A DNA stretch of 12,016 nucleotides from Pseudomonadota bacterium. Lineage in GTDB: Bacteria > Pseudomonadota > Alphaproteobacteria > Acetobacterales > Acetobacteraceae. Location: positions 1 to 12,016 of the forward strand of contig JAKAZN010000016.1 of the NCBI GenBank assembly GCA_021815835.1, read 5' to 3'. The position numbers were made by a program, and so were the translations under genes. Of this stretch, positions 5,909 to 12,016 are shown piece by piece (the first letter of the stretch is position 1; each line of letters starts with the position of its first letter). The notes under the pieces were generated by a model. It saw only the letters and a list, made by a program, of their open reading frames with translations. It ran no database searches and was not told where the DNA came from.

Positions 5909-6794
5909 GCGCCGGCATGTCGAGGCTGCGCAGATAGGAGATCACGTCGCGGCGGCGCAGCTTGTCGTCCAGATGATAGGGCATTTCCGCGCCCGGAACC
6001 GCCGCCTGCGGGTCGGCGAGCCATGCTTCCAGGCGTTTCGTGTTCCAGACGAAATCGGCGTGCGCAAGCGCCGGCGAATAGGGATAGCCCGCCACGGCGC
6101 CCGCGCGTCGGCCGAACACCCCGGCGAGCGGCGGTCCGACCTTGGCATGATGCAGCCGGTGGCAATCGGCGCAGACCTCGGCGAACACCTGCCGCCCGGC
6201 GGCCGGGTTGGCCGGGCGATCGACGAAGCGGGCCAGATCGGGCGCGCCTTTCGGGTGCATCGATCGGAAGAAGGTGTAGGACAACGTGATTTCCGTGACC
6301 GACGCGGCATCGGGGTCCTTCGCCATGCGCGGATCGACGAAGAACTGCACCGGCATCTCCACGGTCCGGTGCGGGCCCAGCCGTTCCTCGGTAAAGCAGA
6401 AGCACTCGATCTTCTTGAAGTACCGGCCCGCGCGGCCGGGCGCGACATTGAACGCGGCATGGCCGACGATGGTCTGGTCGGACAGGTTCTCGGCGCGAAA
6501 GAACACCAGCGTATCCTGCCCCAGATGCACGCGCACCGACCGTTGCACCGGCACGAAGCGCCAGGGCAGGCCGGGGGCGACATTGGTATCGAAAGACACG
6601 GTGATGGTGCGCGCGGACACCACGGCGCGATCCGCCGCGACGCGCTGGGTGGTGCCGAGGGCGCCGGTTGCCTGGCAGAACAGCCGGTACAGGGTCACGG
6701 AATAGGACACCAGGGTCGTCATCCCCCCCACCGCCACCAGCAGGGCGGCCAGGGTGACGAAGCGGCCAAAGTGGGAACGCGGGCGCGGGGTCAT
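5889..6794 (-). CDS. Cox11/CtaG cytochrome oxidase assembly protein fused to a class I cytochrome c domain
   Basis: This is a 301-residue membrane-anchored periplasmic fusion. I chose the ATG at 6794 because it gives a standard Cox11 N terminus: a short cytoplasmic tail, one membrane helix (about 11-31), then TLYRLFCQATGALGTTQ (34-50). The Cox11 domain (about 34-185) has AAFNVAPGRAGRYF (113-126), KIECFCF with the copper-binding Cys131 and Cys133, and EMPVQFFVDP (146-155). Cys40 is the third conserved cysteine. Cox11 delivers copper to the CuB site of haem-copper oxidase. After a short linker (about 186-198) comes a c-type cytochrome domain with CADCH (208-212), GPPLAGVFGRRAG (220-232) and the likely Met271 ligand in GAEMPY. 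Free-standing Cox11 ends near residue 190-200, so the extra ~105 residues are a true added domain. No cox structural genes are nearby. No clear SD is seen. It follows the aminotransferase by 44 nt. Confidence 0.9.
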   Translation of the reverse strand: MTPRPRSHFGRFVTLAALLVAVGGMTTLVSYSVTLYRLFCQATGALGTTQRVAADRAVVSARTITVSFDTNVAPGLPWRFVPVQRSVRVHLGQDTLVFFRAENLSDQTIVGHAAFNVAPGRAGRYFKKIECFCFTEERLGPHRTVEMPVQFFVDPRMAKDPDAASVTEITLSYTFFRSMHPKGAPDLARFVDRPANPAAGRQVFAEVCADCHRLHHAKVGPPLAGVFGRRAGAVAGYPYSPALAHADFVWNTKRLEAWLADPQAAVPGAEMPYHLDDKLRRRDVISYLRSLDMPAPTPARS

Positions 6795-6838
6795 GGCGGG
6801 GGAATGAGCAAATCCTGGGGCGCGACGCAAGCGCCGCC

Positions 6839-7996
6839 TCAGCGCCAGCGCGCGAGCCGGGCGCAGGCGTCCTCCATGTCCGCCTCCTTGCCGCAATAGC
6901 TGAAGCGCAGGAACCGGTTGCCGCGGGCATGGTCGAAATCCACCCCCGGCGTGGCGGCGATCCCCGCCTCGGCCAGCATCCGCGCGCAGAAGGCGACGCT
7001 GTCGTTGGTGCGTTCGGCCACGTCGGCGAACAGATAGAACGCGCCCTCGGCGGGGCTGAGCCGATCGAACCCGGCGCGCGGCAGGGCGGCCAGCAGATGG
7101 TCGCGCGAACGTCGGTAGCGGGCCACGTTGGCGGCGAGCTCGGCGTGGCAGTCGAACGCGGCCTCGGCGGCGACCTGGGAGATATAGGGCGCGCTGATGA
7201 ACAGGTTCTGGGCCAGGCGTTCGACCGGGCGCAGCAGGTCCTCGGGCAGCTTCAGCCAGCCGATGCGCCAGCCGGTCATGGAGAAGTATTTGGAGAAACT
7301 GTTCACCACCACCGCGTGCGAGCTGAAGGCAGCGGCGGTGGCGATCGGGCTTTCGTAATTGAGCCCATGATAGATCTCATCGCTGATCAGGCGCACGCCG
7401 GCGCGGTCGCACCAGGCGGCGATGGCGGCGAGCTCCTCGGGATGCAGCATCGTGCCGGCCGGGTTGCAGGGGCTGGCGACGATCAGGCCGTCGGGCGGCG
7501 GATCCAGCCGTTCCAGCATGGCGACGCTGGGCTGGAAGCGGGTGTCCGGCCCCGCCTCCAGGATCACCGGCGTCATGCCGAGCGCGGTCAGGATGTTGAC
7601 GTAGGGCGGGTAGAAGGGCGCCGTCAGGGCGATGCGATCGCCCGGATCGAAGGCGGCGAGGAAGGCCAGCGGGAACGCACCCGAGGCGCCCACCGTGACC
7701 GCGATATGGGCTTGCGGCACGTCCAGCCCGTACCAGTCGCGGTAATGCGCGGCGATGCGGGCGCGCAGGGATGCCCGGCCGAACGCCTCGGTATAGCCGA
7801 GCGCGTCGCCCGACCGCAGTGCCTCCTGCACCGCGGCCACGGCGCCGGCGGGCGCGCCGGTGCCGGGTTGGCCGACCTCCATCCGGATCACGCCGGGTGC
7901 GCCGGCAGGCAGCGAGGCCTGCCGGGCATTGGCCGCGGCGATCACGTCCATCACCAGGAAGGGCGGGGCCGCCGCGCCGCGGCCGATCTTCAGCAT
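6839..7996 (-). CDS. PLP-dependent class I/II aminotransferase
   Basis: This 385-residue fold-type I aminotransferase moves an amino group between an amino acid and a 2-oxo acid. The PLP lysine is K236 in NSFSKYFSMTGWRIGW. Other cofactor and substrate residues are N178 (SPCNPAG), D206 and Y209 (ISDEIYHG), and the carboxylate-binding R364 (RFLRFSY). The substrate-recognition region GQPGTGAP (42-49) and the YTEAFG loop (68-73) are typical. The length is normal. The start ATG at 7996 is only 4 nt after the stop of the upstream dehydrogenase gene, which implies translational coupling. Amino-acid specificity cannot be read from the sequence. It could be an aspartate-, aromatic- or alanine-type enzyme. 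Its neighbour makes or uses 2-oxo acids, so a linked role is plausible. Confidence 0.9.
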   Translation of the reverse strand: MLKIGRGAAAPPFLVMDVIAAANARQASLPAGAPGVIRMEVGQPGTGAPAGAVAAVQEALRSGDALGYTEAFGRASLRARIAAHYRDWYGLDVPQAHIAVTVGASGAFPLAFLAAFDPGDRIALTAPFYPPYVNILTALGMTPVILEAGPDTRFQPSVAMLERLDPPPDGLIVASPCNPAGTMLHPEELAAIAAWCDRAGVRLISDEIYHGLNYESPIATAAAFSSHAVVVNSFSKYFSMTGWRIGWLKLPEDLLRPVERLAQNLFISAPYISQVAAEAAFDCHAELAANVARYRRSRDHLLAALPRAGFDRLSPAEGAFYLFADVAERTNDSVAFCARMLAEAGIAATPGVDFDHARGNRFLRFSYCGKEADMEDACARLARWR

Positions 7997-8000
7997 CAGG

Positions 8001-9005
8001 TCAAAAATCTTCCGGCGCGATGACGTTCTGCGGCCGACCGGCGATGAAGGCGCGCATGGTCTCCGCGCCCTTGCCGCGGATGTCGTCCCAGGCTTCCGGC
8101 GTATGGAAGGCGGAATGCGGCGTGATGATCAGGCGCCCTTCGGTCCATTTCTCCCGCGCGCGATAGGCGCGCACCAGTTCCGGCACCGGATCGACCGGCG
8201 GTTCGACCGGAATCACATCCAGCCCCGCGCCGGCCAGGTGGCCGGATTTCAGTGCCCGGCCCAGCGCGTCGATATCGATGATCGGCCCGCGCGCGGTGTT
8301 GACGACGACCGCGCCCTTGGGCAGCAGCGCGAGCGCGCGCGCGTCGATCAGCCCGGTGGTTTCCGGCGTCAGCGGCGCGTGGATCGACAACGTGTTGGCC
8401 TGGCGCAGCAGGTCGTCCAAGGTGAGAGCGCGTTCGACGCCGATGGCGAGCTCCGCGCCGTTCGGCCGGTAGGGATCGAAGAAGATCACGCGGTAGCCCA
8501 GCGCCTTGGCCCGCAGCGCGACGGCGGTGCCGATGCGGCCCTGCCCGACGATGCCGAAGGTCATGGCGCTGGTGCGGCGGATCAGCGGGTCGAACACGGC
8601 CTTCCAGGGCGCGCCGTTCGGCTGGCGCTGCCAGTCATGGTGCAGCAGCAGGCCGCGGCGCAGCGCGAGTGCGAGCGATATCGCGTGGTCGGCGACCTCG
8701 GTCGTGCCGTAATCGGGAACATTGCAGACCACCACCTGGCGCGCGGCGGCGGCCTTGCGGTCGATCTTGTCGTAGCCGACGCCCATGCGCACGACGCAGC
8801 GCAGCTTCGTGAAACGCGCAAGGTCGGCTTCCTGGACGGATTGGCGCAGGATCATCAGGCCGTCCGCGCCGGCGCAGTCGGCGTCCGACAATTCGGCCAG
8901 GTGCTGGGTGTCGCGAACGATCACGGTCACGTCGGGGCCGTAGATCCGGCGCTCGACCGTGTCATCGGCGTAGAGTTTCTCGGGGTAGAGGACGGTGAAG
9001 GCCAT
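8001..9005 (-). CDS. D-2-hydroxyacid dehydrogenase, CtBP-like, NAD-dependent
   Basis: This 334-residue enzyme reversibly reduces a 2-oxo acid to a D-2-hydroxy acid. The start is the ATG at 9005, with AGGGA about 10 nt upstream. A 21-residue in-frame extension reaches further upstream but looks non-coding. The Rossmann motif GIVGQGRIG is at 151-159, and Asp177 (VIFFDPY) after the second strand favours NAD over NADP. The catalytic residues appear to be R239 (NTARGP), E268 (VEPP) and H297 (TPHSAFHT). The N-terminal substrate domain contains RMGVGYDKID (73-82) and NVPDYGTTEVADHA (95-108), close to the C-terminal-binding-protein branch of the family. The 140-nt gap before it contains no promoter I could identify. 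It is 4 nt from the aminotransferase. Substrate could be phenylpyruvate, glyoxylate, or a branched-chain or sugar-derived acid. Confidence 0.9.
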   Translation of the reverse strand: MAFTVLYPEKLYADDTVERRIYGPDVTVIVRDTQHLAELSDADCAGADGLMILRQSVQEADLARFTKLRCVVRMGVGYDKIDRKAAAARQVVVCNVPDYGTTEVADHAISLALALRRGLLLHHDWQRQPNGAPWKAVFDPLIRRTSAMTFGIVGQGRIGTAVALRAKALGYRVIFFDPYRPNGAELAIGVERALTLDDLLRQANTLSIHAPLTPETTGLIDARALALLPKGAVVVNTARGPIIDIDALGRALKSGHLAGAGLDVIPVEPPVDPVPELVRAYRAREKWTEGRLIITPHSAFHTPEAWDDIRGKGAETMRAFIAGRPQNVIAPEDF

Positions 9006-9145
9006 TTTTGTCGTGTCCCTGGACGTTGTCGGCGCGGGAGAGGGAGCCTGGATCGGCCGCCGCGTCAACCGTTCGGGGCCGGCCCGACGGGACGATTGCG
9101 CGAACGACGGCCTTCCTCGAGTCCCCCCCGGTGGCGAATGGCTTT

Positions 9146-9973
9146 CTACCGCATCAGTTGATCCGCCCCCTCGCGCGGCGTGGCCGACGGCGCGGCCGAC
9201 GCGCCGGCATCCACCGGCAGCACGATGCCGGTGACCCAGCGGGCCTCGTCGCTGACCAGATACAGCACCCCGTTCCCCACATCCCAGCCGGAGCCTTCGA
9301 CCTTCAGCAGGGAGCGGTTCTTCCGTCCCTCCCGCACCGCCTCGGTCATGCCGCCCGCATAGACCATCGGCGTGTACACCATTCCCGGCGCCACCGCGTT
9401 CACCCGGATCCCGTCCGCGGCGTGATGCGCGGCCATCGCGCGGGTCATGTTCACCACCGCGCCCTTGGTGGTGGGATAGAGCAGGCTCGGATGTCCGCCG
9501 AACAGCCCGGCATAGGAGGCGAGATTGACGATCGCGCCCCCGTGGCCACCGCGGATCATCTCGGGAATGGCATATTTCGCCATCAGCATCATCGAAGTCA
9601 CGTTCACGCGCCAGGCCGCGTCCCAGGCCTCGGGGTCCACCTCGACGGCCGTGCCTCGCGGGCCGGAGATGCCTACGTTATTGACCAGGATATCGACCCG
9701 CCCCCAGGTCCGCGCCGTCTCCCGGACGATCCGTTCGCAATCGGTGGGCACGGTGACATCGCCGAGCACGGTCAGGCTGACGCCGCCCTCCGCCTCGATC
9801 ATCGCCTGGGTGCGCGCGACCCATTCGGCGTTCTGATCCACGAGCGTCACCCGCGCGCCGTGGCGGGCGAGCAGGATGGCCGTGGCGCGGCCGTTGCCGA
9901 TGCCGTCGGCGCGCGATCCCGCGCCGGTGACGATGGCGGTCTTGCCGGCGAGGCGCGGGGTGGGGTCGGTCAT
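9146..9973 (-). CDS. Short-chain dehydrogenase/reductase (SDR)
   Basis: This 275-residue classical SDR oxidoreductase has the ATG at 9973 preceded by AGGAGG at 6-nt spacing, the strongest ribosome binding site in the window. The cofactor-binding glycine motif is TGAGSRADGIG (16-26), with a longer-than-usual insertion of the GxGSRxxGIG kind. Asp46 after the second strand suggests NAD(H). NNVG (98-101), N124, S153 (NLASYAG) and the YPTTK catalytic pair Y166 and K170 complete the site. The C-terminal tail ends AAPSATPREG and beyond, a slightly long disordered tail. The substrate is unknown. It lies 21 nt downstream of argJ on the same strand, so it is probably co-transcribed with it, and the next gene follows after a 140-nt gap. 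Confidence 0.9.
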   Translation of the reverse strand: MTDPTPRLAGKTAIVTGAGSRADGIGNGRATAILLARHGARVTLVDQNAEWVARTQAMIEAEGGVSLTVLGDVTVPTDCERIVRETARTWGRVDILVNNVGISGPRGTAVEVDPEAWDAAWRVNVTSMMLMAKYAIPEMIRGGHGGAIVNLASYAGLFGGHPSLLYPTTKGAVVNMTRAMAAHHAADGIRVNAVAPGMVYTPMVYAGGMTEAVREGRKNRSLLKVEGSGWDVGNGVLYLVSDEARWVTGIVLPVDAGASAAPSATPREGADQLMR

Positions 9974-9994
9974 GGGTGCCTCCTGGTGATCGGG

Positions 9995-11224
9995 TCAGCT
10001 CCGATACGACCCGTTGATGTCGATATACCGGTGCGTCAGATCGCAGGTCCACGCCGTCGCCCTGCCGCGTCCCAGGCCGATATCGATCTCGATATGAATC
10101 TCGCGCCCCTTCATATGCGCGACCACCGGCGTCTCGTCGTAGCCCGGCACGACGCCCCCATCCCGCGCCATCCACACCCCGCCCACCGCGACCGACAGCT
10201 TGTCCCGGTCGGCGGGCTCGCCCGCCTTGCCCACCGCCATCACGATGCGGCCCCAGTTCGCGTCCTCCCCGGCGATCGCCGTCTTCACCAGCGGCGAATT
10301 CGCCACCGCCATCGCGATCCGCTTCGCCGAGCGCGGGCTGGTCGCTCCCGCGACATCGATGCGCACGAGCTTGCTCGCCCCCTCCCCATCCCGCACCACC
10401 TGCAATGCAAGATCGAGCAGCAGGTCGTGCAGCGCCGCCGCGAATTCCCGCAACACCGGCCCGCCCGAGGCCGGCACCACCGGATGCCGCGCCTGCCCGG
10501 TCGCGAACAGCAGCACCGTGTCGGAGGTGGACGTGTCCGAATCCACCGTCGTCAGGTTGAAGCTCCCCGCCACCCCCTTGCGCAGCGCCGCGTCCAGCGC
10601 CGGTGCCGGAATCTTCGCGTCGGTGGCGATGAAGCACAGCATCGTCGCCATGTCCGGCGCGATCATGCCGCTGCCCTTGGCGATCCCGGTGATCCGCACC
10701 TCAACCCCGCCGATCCGCGCCGTGCGGGTGGCCGCTTTCGGGAAGGTATCGGTCGTCATGATCCCGCGCGCCGCCGCTTCCCACCCGTCCGCGCGCAGCC
10801 CCGCGTGCAGCGCCGGCAGCGCCGCCGTCAGCCGATCCACCGCCAGCGTCTCCCCGATCACTCCGGTGGAGGCAACGAAAACCTGCTTGGCCGGACATGC
10901 CACCAGTTTCGCCGCCGCCGCCGCGGTCGCCGCGCAGGCCGCCGCGCCCGCCCGCCCGGTGAACACGTTCGCATTGCCAGCGTTCACCACCACCGCGCGT
11001 GCCCGCCCGCCGGACAGCGCCGCGCGGCACCAATCCACCGGCGCGCCGGGGCAGCGATTGGTCGTGAACACGCCCGCCGCCGTGGTCCCGGCGGCGAGCT
11101 CCAGCATGACCAGGTCGGTGCGGTTGCGATAGCGGATTCCCGCCGCGATCGCGCCCAGGCGCACGCCGGCGAGCGGCGCGAGCTCGGGCAGGTCCACCGC
11201 CAGCGGGGAGATCATCGGATCCAT
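9995..11224 (-). CDS. argJ: ArgJ, bifunctional glutamate N-acetyltransferase / ornithine acetyltransferase
   Basis: This 409-residue enzyme recycles acetyl groups in cyclic arginine biosynthesis, transferring acetate from N-acetylornithine to glutamate. If it is the bifunctional form it also uses acetyl-CoA to make acetylglutamate. The self-cleavage site is visible in AKGSGMIAPDMATML, with cleavage expected before Thr194 to give alpha and beta chains. Other ArgJ marks are VNAGNANVFTG (80-90), STGVIGE (119-125, oxyanion hole), MTTDTFPK (156-163), KTAIAGEDANWGRI (314-327) and the C-terminal DINGSYRS. Length is typical. The ATG at 11224 has AAGGAA about 7 nt upstream, and this SD overlaps the upstream DUF169 stop region (gap 12 nt). 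ArgJ is encoded away from other arg genes here, with unusual neighbours. The bifunctional or mono-functional status cannot be read from motifs alone. Confidence 0.95.
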   Translation of the reverse strand: MDPMISPLAVDLPELAPLAGVRLGAIAAGIRYRNRTDLVMLELAAGTTAAGVFTTNRCPGAPVDWCRAALSGGRARAVVVNAGNANVFTGRAGAAACAATAAAAAKLVACPAKQVFVASTGVIGETLAVDRLTAALPALHAGLRADGWEAAARGIMTTDTFPKAATRTARIGGVEVRITGIAKGSGMIAPDMATMLCFIATDAKIPAPALDAALRKGVAGSFNLTTVDSDTSTSDTVLLFATGQARHPVVPASGGPVLREFAAALHDLLLDLALQVVRDGEGASKLVRIDVAGATSPRSAKRIAMAVANSPLVKTAIAGEDANWGRIVMAVGKAGEPADRDKLSVAVGGVWMARDGGVVPGYDETPVVAHMKGREIHIEIDIGLGRGRATAWTCDLTHRYIDINGSYRS

Positions 11225-11236
11225 CGAAACTTTCCT

Positions 11237-12001
11237 TCAGCTTTTTCCGGCGTAGCTTTTCGCCATGCCCTCGGCGGGTTCCGCCTGCGGGCCGAACGGC
11301 ATGATCGGGTAGCGCAGCCCCGCCTTCGCCAGCCCCACCAGCCCCGTCACCGCGCGCGCGAGGTCCTCGGGCGGGCAGGCCATCAGCATCTCGTCATCCG
11401 CGACGCCGCCGTAACGACGCTCGGCGTAGCACGGGATCGACAGGCTCACGGTCCGCGTCTTCAGCGCGTGCCCCCAGGAATCGGCGCAGGCGCTTTCCCC
11501 GGTGATGGAGAAATCGTAGCGGCGATAATTCTTCCATTGCAGCCCGTTGATGAACAGGATCATCTGCGCCGGATTGGCATAGAACAGGCAGATATCCGGC
11601 GGGTCCAACCGCGCGCTCCGCAGCGGCGAGACCACCAGCCCATGGTAGCGCCCCGGCGCCACGCGCGGCATCCCCGCCTGGTGCGCCGCCGCGGCTTCCC
11701 GGTTCTCGAACCACACCCCCTCCATCTTCCGCCCGGAGGTGTAGATCTCCCCCGGCGCGTCCAGCCCGATCACGCTGGAGCAGGAAGAAAACTCCGGCAC
11801 GTTCGCGGTCGTGATCCCGAGCGTGAACCCCGCCAGCCGCGCCTGCGTCACCAGTTGGCAGGTGGAGAAGGTCTTGCCCTTAGGCGGACGTCGCAGCCCC
11901 GGGACGGCCGCCATCGCGTCCAGGTCCTCGAACAGCTTCATGCCGATCGGCAAGGTCCGCAGCCGCAGCAGATCGGCGAGCTGCGTACCCAGCGCCGCCA
12001 T
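11237..12001 (-). CDS. DUF169 family protein (start may lie beyond the right edge)
   Basis: This 254-residue protein belongs to the DUF169 family, whose function is unknown. The N terminus has LRLRTLPIGMKLFED (12-26), the usual DUF169 opening. Conserved-looking segments include SCSSVIGLDAPGEIY (73-87), ICLFYANPAQM (137-147), ESACADSWG (169-177) and CYAERRYG (191-198), followed by MACPPEDL (207-214). Cysteines at 48, 74, 172, 191 and 209 are numerous and could bind metal or haem, but this is inference only. The ATG at 12001 has no good SD. The reading frame stays open to the window edge (five more codons), so the true start may be upstream. The stop is 12 nt before argJ and overlaps its SD region, so the two are probably co-transcribed. 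DUF169 proteins are often seen near redox genes in bacteria and archaea. Confidence 0.8.
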   Translation of the reverse strand: MAALGTQLADLLRLRTLPIGMKLFEDLDAMAAVPGLRRPPKGKTFSTCQLVTQARLAGFTLGITTANVPEFSSCSSVIGLDAPGEIYTSGRKMEGVWFENREAAAAHQAGMPRVAPGRYHGLVVSPLRSARLDPPDICLFYANPAQMILFINGLQWKNYRRYDFSITGESACADSWGHALKTRTVSLSIPCYAERRYGGVADDEMLMACPPEDLARAVTGLVGLAKAGLRYPIMPFGPQAEPAEGMAKSYAGKS

Positions 12002-12016
12002 CGCGGCCCCGTCCAG

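Noticed and set aside
6929..8023. 364-codon open frame on the plus strand
   Set aside because: It is the antisense shadow of the aminotransferase, with Arg/Gly/His-rich sequence and no motif.
9006..9145. Terminator or promoter in the 140-nt gap before the dehydrogenase
   Set aside because: A near-palindrome around 9070-9088 gives only a 5-bp stem without a T-run, and the TTGACG on the minus strand lacks a -10 box at the right distance.
7860..9161. 433-codon open frame on the plus strand
   Set aside because: It is antisense to the dehydrogenase and the aminotransferase start, both of which have full catalytic motifs. The translated product has no recognisable domain.
1..12016. Mobile elements, CRISPR, tRNA/rRNA, phage or defence genes
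   Set aside because: No direct repeat arrays, transposase or integrase motifs, or RNA gene cloverleafs were seen. The coding density and composition look uniform across the window.

Overview
The window is about 12 kb of very GC-rich, gene-dense bacterial chromosome. Codon use strongly favours G or C at third positions. The gene set (a MesD-like cobalamin-independent methionine synthase, ArgJ, Cox11/CtaG, an MgtC-DUF4010 membrane protein, a DUF169 protein) and the short SD-type ribosome binding sites suggest an aerobic alphaproteobacterium. Rhodospirillales/Acetobacteraceae is my best guess, but this is inferred from style and content because no rRNA or marker gene is present. I see no tRNA, rRNA, CRISPR array, insertion sequence, integrase or phage gene.

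Layout. (1) Positions 1-548, minus strand: the N-terminal 182 codons of a methionine synthase of the MetE-C/MesD type, running off the left edge. (2) Positions 549-706: a divergent intergenic region with a perfect 12-bp palindrome, an 8-bp inverted repeat and a TTGACT box. (3) Positions 707-5908, plus strand: an exported CHRD-domain protein; a six-repeat LVIVD beta-propeller protein; a trimmed NagA-like deacetylase; a soluble epoxide-hydrolase-type alpha/beta hydrolase; and an MgtC-DUF4010 membrane protein. From the propeller onward the spacing is tight (6, 61 and 2 nt), so these four probably form one transcription unit. (4) Positions 5889-12001, minus strand: reading in transcription order from the right edge, DUF169 protein, ArgJ, SDR oxidoreductase, (140-nt gap) CtBP-like D-2-hydroxyacid dehydrogenase, class I/II aminotransferase, and a Cox11/CtaG copper chaperone fused to a c-type cytochrome. 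The two converging gene blocks overlap by 20 bp at 5889-5908.

How the genes may work together. The dehydrogenase and aminotransferase are 4 nt apart and could interconvert a 2-hydroxy acid, a 2-oxo acid and an amino acid. ArgJ is a core arginine-biosynthesis enzyme placed in an unusual setting between DUF169 and SDR genes. The most unusual protein is the Cox11-cytochrome c fusion, which joins the CuB-insertion factor of haem-copper oxidase to a haem-c electron carrier in one periplasmic polypeptide. The second is the propeller protein, which appears to carry one histidine at an equivalent inner-strand position in each of seven blades. The third is the NagA-like protein, which keeps its catalytic barrel but lacks the family's beta-sandwich domain and sits in the same reading frame just after the propeller's TAA stop.
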